This document shows positions 7,944-17,330 of a DNA stretch of 64,000 nucleotides, piece after piece; position 1 is the first letter of the stretch; every line of letters starts with the position of its first letter. The notes beneath the pieces are model-generated. The model was not told the DNA's origin and ran no database searches. It saw only the letters and a list, made by a program, of their open reading frames with translations. A program made the translations under genes and the position numbers. The DNA comes from UBA7803 sp040219935 (GTDB lineage: Bacteria > Pseudomonadota > Gammaproteobacteria > Pseudomonadales > Azotimanducaceae): NCBI GenBank assembly GCA_040219935.1, contig JAVJUA010000055.1, positions 119,042-183,041 on the forward strand. The letters run 5' to 3'.

Positions 7944-9053
7944 TCAGCGGAACCAGCGCATGATCCAGTCCAGGAAGGTCATGAACGGCTGCTCCACCAG
8001 CTCCATCACCGTGCCGTCCGGGTCGTGGAAGGCGATGATGCCGCCCCAGGAGTCAGGCCCGGAGCAGCAAGGCGTGATCTCGGAGATCATCGGCACGCCC
8101 TGCGCCCGCAGCGCGGCCACGTCGGCCTCGATGTCGGAGGTGGCGAACGCCATCCGGTGAATGCCGAGATGGTTGATCGGCAGTGGGTAGGGCGGCGCGT
8201 CGTCGCCGGGCGAGATCCACTGCACGATCTTGAGCTGGGAGCCGTCGCCGCGGTGGGTGAAGCGGCCGCCGACGATCTCGAACGGCGCGTCGAAGCCCAT
8301 GGCCTGGGCCACCGCCAGCGACTCGGTCGCATCCAGCGGCTCGGTGAGCTCGAAGCCCAGCATGCCGTACCAGGCGGCCGAACGCTGGTAGTCAGAGACG
8401 TTGATGTTCACCGCCCCGAGGCGCTGGATGTGGGTGGTGTCGGTGGTGTCGGTCGCGTCGACGTCGCCCTCGATTTCTCGAAGCTCGTAGAAGGTGCCGT
8501 CCGGATCTTTGAAGATGGCGAACCGGGCGCCGTTGCGGCGCTGCACAGGCGCGCTCAGAAACTCGACGCCGATGCCGGTCATGTAGGCGTAGTCGGCGTC
8601 GATGTCGGTGGTCAGCATCTCGGCGTGGGTCATGCCCAGATGGTTGAGGCGCGCGTAGGGCGGCGCGTCGTTGCGGGGAATCGTGAACTCGATCAGGTCG
8701 ATCACGCCGCCGGTGAAGCCCAGACCGATCAGCTCGCCGTGCAGCAGGTAGCCGCCGGCGGCGCCTCCCTGGGAGCCGTCGTAGTCCGTGGGGGTGCGGA
8801 TGCCGATGGCCTGCGCCATCTCCAGGGTGTTGGTGTCGGGGAAGCCGGACACGGTCTTGAAGCCGAGCTTTTCGTAGAACGCCTTCGACCGTTCGAAGTT
8901 GCTGACATTGGTGTTGAAGTGCACCCGCGACAGCACGTTGAGCTCGACGTCCGCGTACGGTTCGGCCGTGACGCCTGCCGCTGCCACGGTGGTGAGCAGC
9001 AGCGCCGCCCACCAACGCGCGAAGGCCGGCCTAACCAAGGACCAGCTCGGCAA
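7944..9053 (-). CDS. Secreted protein with two VOC (glyoxalase-like) domains
   Basis: This protein of about 369 residues has an N-terminal signal segment (AALLLTTVAAAGVTA) followed by two vicinal-oxygen-chelate modules. The first begins RVHFNTNVSNFERSKAFYEKLG, shown here only as the region near residues 43-64, and ends DPDGTFYELRE. The second begins near AVNINVSDYQRSAAWYG and ends DPDGTVMELVEQP. VOC enzymes are metal-dependent lyases, isomerases or ring-cleavage dioxygenases. Export to the periplasm is unusual for such enzymes. The start is uncertain: TTG at 9053 gives the longest form and TTG at 9038 gives a tighter signal peptide; both overlap the upstream luciferase-like gene. The substrate is unknown. 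Confidence 0.82.
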   Translation of the reverse strand: MPSWSLVRPAFARWWAALLLTTVAAAGVTAEPYADVELNVLSRVHFNTNVSNFERSKAFYEKLGFKTVSGFPDTNTLEMAQAIGIRTPTDYDGSQGGAAGGYLLHGELIGLGFTGGVIDLIEFTIPRNDAPPYARLNHLGMTHAEMLTTDIDADYAYMTGIGVEFLSAPVQRRNGARFAIFKDPDGTFYELREIEGDVDATDTTDTTHIQRLGAVNINVSDYQRSAAWYGMLGFELTEPLDATESLAVAQAMGFDAPFEIVGGRFTHRGDGSQLKIVQWISPGDDAPPYPLPINHLGIHRMAFATSDIEADVAALRAQGVPMISEITPCCSGPDSWGGIIAFHDPDGTVMELVEQPFMTFLDWIMRWFR

Positions 9054-10050
9054 ACGTGCGTAGCTGGTCGACGTTGCGGGTCGACACCAGCAGCGACGTC
9101 ACCGGCGTCTCCCGCCATGCCTGCAGGCGATCCTTGATGCGGTCGATGGACCCGACCAGCGAGATCTCGTCGGCGAGCTGGGTGGGCACCGCCGCGACCG
9201 CCTCGTCTTTCTTTCCACTCAGGAACAGGTCCTGGATCTTTTCGGCGGCCTCCTCGAAGCCCATGCGCTGCACCAGCTCGTTGTGGAAGTTGCGCGACTT
9301 CGCACCCATGCCGCCGATGTAGAGCGCCAGGTTCTGCTTGATGGGCGCCAGGGCCTGCTCGACGTCGTCGTTGATGATCACCGGCACGCCCTGCATGATC
9401 TCGAAGCCGGGCTTGGCATGGGCGATCTGGTCGGCGTAGACCTCCTGGCGATAGGGGGAGTAGTACAGAGGCAGCCAGCCGTCGGCGATCTCCGCCGCCA
9501 TGGTCACGTTCTTCGGCCCTTCGGCCCCCAGGAAGATGGGCAGATCGGCCCGCAGCGGGTGGGTGATCGGCTTCAGCGGCTTGCCGAGCCCCCAGGATCC
9601 CGGACCCGTGTACGGCAGCGGATAGTGCTCGCCGTCGTTGGCCACCGGCTCCTTGCGCTCGAGCACCTGGCGGATGATGTTCACGTACTCGCGCGTGCGT
9701 GCCAGCGGCTTGCCGAACGGTTGCCCGTACCAGCCCTCCACCACCTGCGGGCCCGACACGCCCAGGCCGAGGATGAGGCGGCCGCCGGACAGATGATCGA
9801 GGGTCAGCGCCGCCATGGCGGTGGCCGTGGGCGAGCGCGCGGAGATCTGGGCGATGCCGGTGCCGAGACGAATGCGGCTGGTGTGGGCACCGATCCACGC
9901 CAGCGGCGTGAACACGTCCGATCCCCAGGCTTCGGCCGTGAACACCGCGTCGTAACCGAGGCGCTCCGCCTCCTGCGCGATCTCGACCATGCGCGGATCG
10001 GGGCCTGCACCCCAATAACCCATCTGCAGGCCAAGCTTCAGATCCTTCAT
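9031..10050 (-). CDS. Luciferase-like (LLM) oxidoreductase, F420-type subfamily
   Basis: This 339-residue TIM-barrel protein belongs to the bacterial luciferase-like flavin or F420-dependent oxidoreductases. It begins with the typical LGLQMGYWG strand and contains RIRLGTGI, LDHLSGGRLILGLG and a late DEISLVGS segment near the ligand pocket. The closest style is the F420-dependent branch, though whether it uses F420 or FMN cannot be decided here. A GGGGGG-rich ribosome site precedes the ATG. It overlaps the VOC gene, suggesting that the two act on the same compound. Confidence 0.87.
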   Translation of the reverse strand: MKDLKLGLQMGYWGAGPDPRMVEIAQEAERLGYDAVFTAEAWGSDVFTPLAWIGAHTSRIRLGTGIAQISARSPTATAMAALTLDHLSGGRLILGLGVSGPQVVEGWYGQPFGKPLARTREYVNIIRQVLERKEPVANDGEHYPLPYTGPGSWGLGKPLKPITHPLRADLPIFLGAEGPKNVTMAAEIADGWLPLYYSPYRQEVYADQIAHAKPGFEIMQGVPVIINDDVEQALAPIKQNLALYIGGMGAKSRNFHNELVQRMGFEEAAEKIQDLFLSGKKDEAVAAVPTQLADEISLVGSIDRIKDRLQAWRETPVTSLLVSTRNVDQLRTFAELVLG

Positions 10051-10138
10051 GCGCCCCCCAGGCTTCCTTGATTGAAGCCGCCTACTCTAGCGCACAGAGG
10101 CGGTGGGGCCTACGGTTGCGCCGCACGGCCAGGGGCGA

Positions 10139-11359
10139 TCATCCCGCGCTGCGGTGACCTGCCTGGTCGGCCTCGTCGTCCGCGTCCTCGTCGGCCACCG
10201 GCTCGAGTGCGAGGTTGGCGAACGAGCTGGCCCTGGGAGCCGCGGCCTCGACGGCTGGCGCTGGGGGTGCGGGCGGCGCGGTGCCTGCAGGGCCCGACTC
10301 CCGGAGCTTGATGCGCAGCCGCAGGTTGTTGGCGGAGTCGGCGTTCGCCAGGGCGTCTTCCAGGCTGATGCGGCCCGCGCTGTAGAGCTCGAACAGCGAG
10401 GAGTCGAAGGTCTGCATGCCGAGGTTGTCCGACTTCTCCATCACCTCCTTGATCTCGTCGAGGCGGCTCTTCAGGATCATCTCGGCAATGGTCTTGGTGC
10501 CCAGCAGCACCTCCACGGCGGCGCAGCGCTTGCCGTCCACCGTGGGCACCAGGCGCTGGCTGACGATGGCGCGGATGTTCTGGGCCAGGGCCAGCAGTAG
10601 CTGCGGCCGGCGCTCCTCGGGGAACAGGTTGATGATCCGCTCCAATGCCTGATTGGCGTTGTTGGCGTGCAGGGTCGAGATCGCCAGGTGGCCGGTCTCG
10701 GCGAACTGCAGGGCGTGCTCCATGGTCTCCCGGTCGCGGATCTCGCCGATCAGGATCACGTCCGGCGCCTGGCGCAGCGTGTTCTTCAGGGCGTTGTGGA
10801 AGCTGCGGGTGTCCACACCCACCTCGCGCTGGTTGATCAGGCTCTTCTTGTGACGGTGCACGAACTCCACCGGGTCCTCGATGGTGATGATGTGACCGCC
10901 GGAGGTCGCGTTGCGGTGGTCGATCAGCGCCGCCAGCGACGTCGACTTCCCGGAGCCGGTGCCACCCACGAACAGCACCAGCCCGCGCTTCATCATCACC
11001 ACGTCCTTCAGCACCCCGGGCAGGCCCAGATCTTCGAAGCGCGGGATGTCGGTGTTGATGTTGCGCGCGACGATGCTCACCTCGTTGCGCTGCTTGAAGA
11101 TGTTGATGCGGAACCGGCCGACGCCGTGGATGGACACCGCCAGATTCATCTCGAACTCGCGCGCGAACTGCTCCCGCTGCTCGTCGTCCATGATGGCGTG
11201 GGCGATCTTCTCGATTTCGCCGGGCGGGTAGGGCGTCTTGGTCAGGGGCTTGAGCACCCCCTGGAACTTGCCGCAGGGCGGGGCCCCCGTGCTGAGATAC
11301 AGATCAGAGCCGTCGTTCCTGGCGAGCACGCCCAGGTACTGATCGATCGGTGTGGTCAA
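10139..11359 (-). CDS. pilU: Type IV pilus ATPase PilU
   Basis: This 406-residue cytoplasmic ATPase belongs to the PilT/PilU group that powers pilus retraction. It has the N-terminal PAS-like region, Walker A GGTGSGKST (residues 132-140), the Asp box HIITIEDPVEF, Walker B-like VILIGEIRD and the His box HLAISTLHANN. The C-terminal NNLRLRIKL favours PilU over PilT. About 50 extra Pro/Ala/Asp-rich residues follow. The start is TTG, supported by GGGGGAG just upstream. PilT is not adjacent, and the gene stands alone among metabolic genes. Confidence 0.9.
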   Translation of the reverse strand: MTTPIDQYLGVLARNDGSDLYLSTGAPPCGKFQGVLKPLTKTPYPPGEIEKIAHAIMDDEQREQFAREFEMNLAVSIHGVGRFRINIFKQRNEVSIVARNINTDIPRFEDLGLPGVLKDVVMMKRGLVLFVGGTGSGKSTSLAALIDHRNATSGGHIITIEDPVEFVHRHKKSLINQREVGVDTRSFHNALKNTLRQAPDVILIGEIRDRETMEHALQFAETGHLAISTLHANNANQALERIINLFPEERRPQLLLALAQNIRAIVSQRLVPTVDGKRCAAVEVLLGTKTIAEMILKSRLDEIKEVMEKSDNLGMQTFDSSLFELYSAGRISLEDALANADSANNLRLRIKLRESGPAGTAPPAPPAPAVEAAAPRASSFANLALEPVADEDADDEADQAGHRSAG

Positions 11360-11600
11360 ACCAGACTCCCCCGCAGGCCGAATCGTTTCGTTCGTTGCCC
11401 GCCAAGTATAGGAACTCCGTCCGGGCGGTCTGCGGCAGAGTGCTCAATTGAGCGCCCGCGGCGGGCCATGCAGCCCTGGGGGCTGAACAGGACGTGGGTG
11501 GTGCAGCCGCGGAGCGGATTCCCGGGTTGATTGACTCCCTGGTGTCGGTTGGTACCTTGCAGCCTGGCGCTCCGCCCACCAACGCTGCTTCGAGGTCGTC

Positions 11601-12632
11601 TTGATACCACTGTCGATACTGGATCTGGTTCGTGTCACCGAGACCACCGACGCCCGCGGCGCCATGGACAATGCCCGCGACCTGGCGCAACACGCCGAGA
11701 GGTGGGGCTACAGTCGCATCTGGGTGGCCGAGCATCACAACATGGCCGGCATCGCCAGTGCCGCCACGGCCCTGGTGATCGCGCACATCGCGGCCGGAAC
11801 ACGCCGCATCCGGGTGGGCGCCGGCGGCATCATGCTGCCCAACCACGCGCCGCTGGTGGTGGCGGAACAGTTCGGCACGCTGGAACGGCTGTACCCGGGG
11901 CGCATCGACCTGGGCCTCGGTCGTGCCCCGGGTACCGACGGCATGACCCTGCGCGCGCTGCGGGTGAACCCGGACGATGCCCAGCGCTTTCCTCAGGATG
12001 TCCTGGAGCTGCAGCACTACTTCAGCCCCGAAGCGGCCAAGGCCGCGGTCCAGGCGGTGCCCGCCGCCGGCACTGGCGTGCCGCTCTGGATCCTCGGATC
12101 GAGCCTGTTCGGCGCCGCCCTGGCCGGCGAGTTGGGGCTGCCGTACGCGTTCGCCTCACACTTCGCGCCGCAACTGCTCCTGCGCGCCCTGGAGACCTAT
12201 CGCGTTCGATTCAAGCCTTCGGCCCAGCTCGCCCGGCCCTACGCCATGGTGGGCTGCAACGTGATCGCCGCCGACAGCGATGCCGAGGCGCGGCGCCTGG
12301 CCACCACGCAGCAGATGTCGTTCGCCAACCTGCTGCGCGGCGCTCGTCGGCTCAGCCAGCCGCCCATCGACGACATCGACGACTACTGGAGCCCGGCGGA
12401 GAAGGCCCAGGCCCAGCAGATGCTGGCGCGCTCCATCGTCGGCGACCCGGGCACGGTGCGTGACGGTCTGCGCGCGCTGGTCGAGGAGACCGCCGCCGAC
12501 GAGCTGATCATCGTCTCCGACGTCTTCGATCATCAGCGGCGACTGCACTCCTTCGAGCTCATCGCCGAATGCGCGCAGATCCATCCCGCGCCCTGTGGAA
12601 AACGAGAGTTGGTGACGACCGGGAATCAGTGA
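11601..12632 (+). CDS. Luciferase-like (LLM) flavin-dependent oxidoreductase, MsnO8-type
   Basis: This 343-residue protein is an FMN-dependent luciferase-family monooxygenase. It starts PLSILDLVRV, and carries VAEHHNM, AGGIMLPNHAPLVVAEQFG and GLGRAPGTD, which are hallmarks of the MsnO8 subfamily. TTG at 11601 is chosen because GAGGT lies at 11592-11596 and the first beta strand begins immediately. It is divergent from pilU across 241 bases and lies 33 bases before an acyl-CoA-dehydrogenase-like monooxygenase, so the two probably form one unit. Confidence 0.87.
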   Translation: MIPLSILDLVRVTETTDARGAMDNARDLAQHAERWGYSRIWVAEHHNMAGIASAATALVIAHIAAGTRRIRVGAGGIMLPNHAPLVVAEQFGTLERLYPGRIDLGLGRAPGTDGMTLRALRVNPDDAQRFPQDVLELQHYFSPEAAKAAVQAVPAAGTGVPLWILGSSLFGAALAGELGLPYAFASHFAPQLLLRALETYRVRFKPSAQLARPYAMVGCNVIAADSDAEARRLATTQQMSFANLLRGARRLSQPPIDDIDDYWSPAEKAQAQQMLARSIVGDPGTVRDGLRALVEETAADELIIVSDVFDHQRRLHSFELIAECAQIHPAPCGKRELVTTGNQ

Positions 12633-12665
12633 GAGATTCCCTGGCTGGCGGGGGGAGACAGGGCC

Positions 12666-13901
12666 ATGGTGGTTCGACCAGAGATACTGGCGCGTCGAGA
12701 CGAGATCGCGAAGACGCCCATGCTCGAGCGCGTTGCCGCTCTGAAGCAGGCGCTGACCGCAGCCGGGGACGAGGCGCAGCAACTGCGCCGTCTGCCGGCC
12801 TGGGCCTCGAAGACGATGGCGGATCAGGGGCTTTACCGCTTTGCGCTGCCCCTGGAGCTCGGCGGCGAGAACCTCACGGCAAGGCAGCAGATCGAAATCG
12901 TCGAGGCCGTCTCCGCCATCGACGGGTCGGTGGGCTGGTGCACGCAGATCTCCTCCGAGATCAATGCCTTGGTCATCCGACGGATGCCGCTCGAGCTCGC
13001 CAGGAAGATCTTCGACGACTGGGACGCGCTCGTCTGCTCGGGGCATGGCCCGGCCAACGGACCCAACCCGGGTCGACGGGCCCGGCGGGACGGCGACGGT
13101 TGGCGCCTGAACTACCAGGGCTCGTTCGCCAGCGGTTGCCACAACGCGAACTGGAACTACCTGATGGGGCCGATGACGGTGGACGACGACACCGGTCAGC
13201 CGGCCCAGGCCTCGTTCATGGTGCCCGTCGGCGAGTTCGAGATCATCGACACCTGGGATACCGCCGGCATGCGGGGCTCCGGCAGTCACGACGTGCGCAT
13301 GGAAGACTGCTACGTGCCGCCGGAACACCTGTTGCCGTACCGGTCGCTGGCGCCCAGCGAGACCTGGTCGAACCCGACCTATCGCAATCCGACCCATGCC
13401 ATTTACAACAAGGCCGCGGTAGCGCTCGGAGTCTGCCGCGGCGCCATCGACAACTTCATCGACCTGGCCAACGGCAAGACGCCGTGGGGTCTGGGTTCGA
13501 AGCTCAAGGACCAGCCGATGATTCAGTACCGGATCGGCGAGGCGCAGGCGAGCTTCCTGGCGGTGCGCACCTTCGTGCTCGATACCCAGGACCGGCTGGA
13601 GGCTCACCTCGGGCCGCTGCCGGCCGAAGGTGGGCGGCTGGCGCCGGAATGGGCGTACTTCTGGCCGGCGGTGATGGCCTGCGCCCATGCGGCCCAGACC
13701 TGCCGCAGGATCGTCGGCGATCTGAACAACCTGGCCGGCACCACGGGCAGCCGCATGGACAGCCCCCTGGAGCGCCAGCTTCGCGACGCCCATCAGGCCG
13801 CGAACCATGCGCTCATCTCCTACCGGCACTACGAAGACCTGGGCAAGACCTTCGTGGGCTACGAGCCGTCGCCCACCTACATGGAGCTCTCGCGTGCGTG
13901 A
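12666..13901 (+). CDS. Acyl-CoA-dehydrogenase-fold flavin monooxygenase
   Basis: This 411-residue protein has the acyl-CoA dehydrogenase fold (N-terminal helical domain with LPLELGGENLTARQQIEIVE, middle beta domain with WDTAGMRGSGSHDV, C-terminal helical domain). It resembles the group of reduced-flavin-dependent hydroxylases (HsaA or indole-oxygenase type) more than true dehydrogenases. Such enzymes need a separate flavin reductase, and none is adjacent. The ATG follows a GGGGGAGA ribosome site. It probably hydroxylates an aromatic substrate, but the substrate is not known. Confidence 0.8.
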   Translation: MVVRPEILARRDEIAKTPMLERVAALKQALTAAGDEAQQLRRLPAWASKTMADQGLYRFALPLELGGENLTARQQIEIVEAVSAIDGSVGWCTQISSEINALVIRRMPLELARKIFDDWDALVCSGHGPANGPNPGRRARRDGDGWRLNYQGSFASGCHNANWNYLMGPMTVDDDTGQPAQASFMVPVGEFEIIDTWDTAGMRGSGSHDVRMEDCYVPPEHLLPYRSLAPSETWSNPTYRNPTHAIYNKAAVALGVCRGAIDNFIDLANGKTPWGLGSKLKDQPMIQYRIGEAQASFLAVRTFVLDTQDRLEAHLGPLPAEGGRLAPEWAYFWPAVMACAHAAQTCRRIVGDLNNLAGTTGSRMDSPLERQLRDAHQAANHALISYRHYEDLGKTFVGYEPSPTYMELSRA

Positions 13902-13924
13902 GCAGTGAGCGTCTGCAGGCGGTG

Positions 13925-14755
13925 TCAGCCCGACTCCGCATCCCCGCGCGGTGACCGGGCACTGGGGTAATCCGGCGCGCGGCGGGCCTTGATGGCGGCG
14001 GCGCCCTCCGCCGCGTCGTGACCCATGAAGTTCAGCATTTCGAAGGCCAGGCTCGCGTCGAACGCGGGGGCCGCCTGGTGCAGCCACAGGTTCAGCGCCC
14101 GCTTGGTCAGCCGGGCCGCGTCCTGAGGGCCGCGGGCGATCTTGGCCGCCACCGCCATGGCCTCCTCCATCAACCGCTCGCCGGGCACGGCCTTGGACAC
14201 CAGGCCGATGCGGTCGGCGGTGCGGCCGTCGATGAAGTCCGACGTGATCAGGTAGTACTTGGCCTTGGCCATCCCGCACAAGAGCGGCCAGATGATGTTG
14301 GCGTGATCGCCGGCAGCGACGCCGAGGCGCAGGTGGCCGTCGGTGAAGCGCGCCTCCTCGGCCATGATGCTGATGTCGGCCATCAGCGCCACCGCCAGGC
14401 CGGCGCCGACGGCGACGCCGTTGATGGCGGAGATGATGATCTTCGAGCAGCCGCTCATGCGGTAGACGATGTCGCCGGCTTCCCGGAAAGCGGCCTGCAT
14501 GCCGTCGTAGTTGCCCACCATCGACTCGATCCAGTCCAGATCGCCACCGGCGGAGAAGGCGTCGCCGGCGCCGGTCACCACCACCACCCGCACGTCCGGA
14601 TCGTCGTCGATGTCGAGCCAGACCCGGCTCAGCGCCTTGTGCAGAGCGGCATCGGTGGCGTTCTTGTGCTCCGGGCGGTTGATGGTCATGAGCAGGATGC
14701 CGGGTTCGTGGCGTTCGAACAGCAGCCCCGGGTACTTGGCGAACCAGTCGGACAC
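13925..14755 (-). CDS. Crotonase-family protein (enoyl-CoA hydratase/isomerase-like)
   Basis: This 276-residue protein has the crotonase core: NRPEHKNATDAALH, the oxyanion-hole segments AFSAGGDLDW and AINGVAVGAGLAVALMAD. Neither of the two Glu used by classical enoyl-CoA hydratase is evident: the positions read Ala in GAGLAVAL and His in DGHLRLG. It may instead be a hydrolase, isomerase or C-C lyase on a CoA ester. The start is GTG with GGGGAGAG upstream. It follows the Lin0512-family gene by 28 bases. Confidence 0.85.
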   Translation of the reverse strand: MSDWFAKYPGLLFERHEPGILLMTINRPEHKNATDAALHKALSRVWLDIDDDPDVRVVVVTGAGDAFSAGGDLDWIESMVGNYDGMQAAFREAGDIVYRMSGCSKIIISAINGVAVGAGLAVALMADISIMAEEARFTDGHLRLGVAAGDHANIIWPLLCGMAKAKYYLITSDFIDGRTADRIGLVSKAVPGERLMEEAMAVAAKIARGPQDAARLTKRALNLWLHQAAPAFDASLAFEMLNFMGHDAAEGAAAIKARRAPDYPSARSPRGDAESG

Positions 14756-14783
14756 GACTCTCTCCCCGGCGCGTGGGCGCCGT

Positions 14784-15125
14784 CTATTCGTCTTCGAAGC
14801 AGACCAGAATCGCGGCGTTGACGATCACCATGAGATCGCTGCCGGACTCGCTCGGCACGTCGAGGCCGCCGCGGACGGCTTCCACGGTTACCCGGCCGTA
14901 GGGCAACTCGGCGGCGACTGCGGCCGCATCGATGGCGTCCGGGTCGCCGGCGCCGAGCCGGACCGTGATGCACATGTCGTCGGGCGACTTCCCCAGCGCC
15001 CTGAAGAAGTTCAGGCTCGAGTGGCGGATGGCGTCTGCCACGGCGCGGCGCGCGGCCTTCGTGTAGTCGCCGCCGTGCACGTCCACGCCCATGCCCATCT
15101 CGGTCACGTACCGTCTCACCGCCAT
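14784..15125 (-). CDS. Lin0512-family conserved protein
   Basis: This 113-residue protein carries the family signature RRYVTEMGMGVDVHGGDYTKAA near its N-terminus (residues 4-25) and RHSSLNF. Lin0512-family proteins are small, cytoplasmic and of unknown function, often beside hydrolases or amidohydrolases. The ATG at 15125 lies 2 bases after the stop of the DUF3604 gene, so the two are co-transcribed. I see no catalytic motif. The family name is from memory and fits well. Confidence 0.78.
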   Translation of the reverse strand: MAVRRYVTEMGMGVDVHGGDYTKAARRAVADAIRHSSLNFFRALGKSPDDMCITVRLGAGDPDAIDAAAVAAELPYGRVTVEAVRGGLDVPSESGSDLMVIVNAAILVCFEDE

Positions 15126-15127
15126 GG

Positions 15128-17188
15128 CTACGGCTGGTACCAGACCGGCGACGTCCACGCCATTTCGTGCACCGTGCTCGGGTACGAGCCGTCGCTGCAC
15201 ACGGCGGGGCGCTGCGCTTCGGGCAATCTCAGACAGTCGTGCAGGCTCCAGCGGGCGCTCGGATTCTCCACCACGCGCAGGTAGTAGTAGGCGCTCTGCG
15301 CCGGATCGAAGGCGCTGTCCCGGTACACGGCGCACAGCGTGTCGTGGCCACCGCTGCCGGTGGGGCGGCCGGTCGTGAGATCGACGCCGGCATCGCTGTC
15401 GGCGCTACCGGCGATGTCGATGACGTCGGCGTGCATGCCGCCATCGGCGTCGATCCAGCCCTTGACGAGCTGCAGGCGCTGCAGGCGCCCGCCCGCCGGG
15501 TCGCGCGCCGCGTAGGCCATGAGGCTGGGCACGGCGCCCTCGGGCGGGCTCGACAGGTCGCCGCCCATGGGCACGCCCTGGGCGTAGCCGAGTTCCACCA
15601 TGTCGGGCCGGTCGCAGGCGTCTGCCGGGAAGTTCCAGCCGGCGAAGAACCGCGGCACGATGCGCGGCCCCGAGGTGCCGAACACCTCGCGGCGCAGCAT
15701 GGCCTCGAAGATGGCGTCGCGCGAGTTCTCCACCGCCCAGACCCCGGCCAGGCCGCCCGGATTGCCGTCGATGCCGCTGGTGAGCAGGCCGGGCTGCAGC
15801 CGCTCGGCGGGCGTGGCCTCGCCGGTGACGTGGCCGCCCCAGTCGTCCTCGGCCACGGCACCCGGCGTCGAGGCGTGGGTGTCGGTGGAGGCGATGATGC
15901 CCAGCTTCACCGGATTGGCGCCGAGCTCGCCGGCTTCCGCCAGCCCCACCAGCAGGCCCGAACGCATGAAGTCGGTCTTGTCGATGCAGCCGGCGCCCAG
16001 CATGCCGTTGGCGCCCACCTGGCCCGCCTCGCATTCGACGGTGACCTCGCGCCGCTCGCCGGCACCAATGCTGCCGTCCGGCTGCTGCACCGTCGCCGCA
16101 TAGACCTCCTCGCGCCCCATGAAGCGCACCTGCTCCACGTCGCAGAGCTCGTCCGGCGCGCCGAGCACCGAGGACAGGCCGTTGACGCATTCCGAGCCGC
16201 CCTTGTGCTGGAAGATCTCCATGATGGGCTCGCGGCGCTGCCGCTGCTCGGCGTAGGCGCGGCGCTCGGCCAGGGTCGGCTCGATGGCCGTGTACGGCGC
16301 CATGCGGCCGTTGGCCAGGTTCGAGTTGTGCGGAATGGTCAGGTAATCGCAGCCGCCGGTCGCGGTGCAGGCCTGGTCCAGCGCGTTCCACAGCAGGCTG
16401 TCTGCGGGCGCATCGATGTACGACACCGGACGCGCCGGCACGCTGGCGTTGCGGAAGATGACGTTGCGGTGCAGGTTCGAGGTGCCGGGCGTGCCCGTGT
16501 ACTCGTAGCCGACGAAGCTGGTGAACGTGCAGGCCGCGGTGCGGTCGTAGGCGGCCTCCGCCGCTTCGACGATGCGCTGCCACGGTTCCTCGGCCCATTC
16601 CCGGCACAGCGCGCCGTCGTCGCCGCACAGCTCGGGAATGCGCGCGGGCGACTCGGTGGTGATGACGGTGCCCAGCATGCGCATGCCGACGCGCTGATCG
16701 GAGCGGTACTGGGTGCAGAACGGCGTGTCGTAACCGGGGGAGCCCGGCGTGCGGCACAGCGCCCGCTCGCCCAGGAACTCGCCGTGGTCGGTGACCGCCA
16801 GAAAGTCCAGGGGCCGGTCGATGCGGCGGCTGCCCGCGGCGTTGCCATCGGCGTCCAGCGGCCAGAACGGAATCGCCTCGCCCCTCGCGAAGCGGTGCGC
16901 GTCTGCCGGCGTGGTGCCGATGCTGTTGGCGGCGGCATCGAACGAGAAGCTGGTGTGCACGTGCACGTCACCGAACAGGGGCATGCGGCTGGCGGTGCGG
17001 TCGGCGCAGGGCTCCCGCAGCTCGGTGTAGGTGACCAGGTTCTGCGGCCGCCGTTCGGGCGTCGCCGGCTGGCCGGCCGCCTCGCTGCCGGCCTCTCCCG
17101 GCCCTTCGGCGCCGCCGCAGCCGGTCAGGCACAGGGCCAATGCCAGCGTGAACACCCGGACGCGGTTGCTGATGGTCTCTGCTGCCAT
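15128..17188 (-). CDS. DUF3604 (PHP-like) lipoprotein
   Basis: This 686-residue protein begins with a lipoprotein signal, with the lipobox Cys at C24 (CLTGC). The main domain has metal-binding segments of the DUF3604/PHP type, GDVHVHTSFSFDA and FLAVTDHGEFLGE, and later ASTDTHASTPG. This points to a metal-dependent hydrolase anchored in the envelope. The ATG at 17188 is chosen because of the GAGGGGG ribosome site; a longer frame begins upstream without one. The family is common in marine and soil gammaproteobacteria that degrade steroids or organic acids, but no reaction is established. Confidence 0.85.
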   Translation of the reverse strand: MAAETISNRVRVFTLALALCLTGCGGAEGPGEAGSEAAGQPATPERRPQNLVTYTELREPCADRTASRMPLFGDVHVHTSFSFDAAANSIGTTPADAHRFARGEAIPFWPLDADGNAAGSRRIDRPLDFLAVTDHGEFLGERALCRTPGSPGYDTPFCTQYRSDQRVGMRMLGTVITTESPARIPELCGDDGALCREWAEEPWQRIVEAAEAAYDRTAACTFTSFVGYEYTGTPGTSNLHRNVIFRNASVPARPVSYIDAPADSLLWNALDQACTATGGCDYLTIPHNSNLANGRMAPYTAIEPTLAERRAYAEQRQRREPIMEIFQHKGGSECVNGLSSVLGAPDELCDVEQVRFMGREEVYAATVQQPDGSIGAGERREVTVECEAGQVGANGMLGAGCIDKTDFMRSGLLVGLAEAGELGANPVKLGIIASTDTHASTPGAVAEDDWGGHVTGEATPAERLQPGLLTSGIDGNPGGLAGVWAVENSRDAIFEAMLRREVFGTSGPRIVPRFFAGWNFPADACDRPDMVELGYAQGVPMGGDLSSPPEGAVPSLMAYAARDPAGGRLQRLQLVKGWIDADGGMHADVIDIAGSADSDAGVDLTTGRPTGSGGHDTLCAVYRDSAFDPAQSAYYYLRVVENPSARWSLHDCLRLPEAQRPAVCSDGSYPSTVHEMAWTSPVWYQP

Positions 17189-17330
17189 GTGCCCCCCCCT
17201 CGATGGCCGCGGCGATGCGCCCATGATACGCCCATCGCCGCATCGGCTCAGTGCCGGTTCTCGTGCCGCGGTTCAGACGCTACCATGGCCGGCATCGGTC
17301 CTGCACCGCATCGTCAGCGAGGCGCTCCCC

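Noticed and set aside
8433..8460. Short tandem repeat (GTGTCGGTG-type) inside the VOC gene
   Set aside because: It encodes a short Thr/Asp run (DTTDTT) in a linker between the two domains; no wider repeat is present.
6741..9137. Long + strand frame across the amine dehydrogenase heavy chain and VOC genes
   Set aside because: It is antisense to well-supported proteins and has no recognisable motif.
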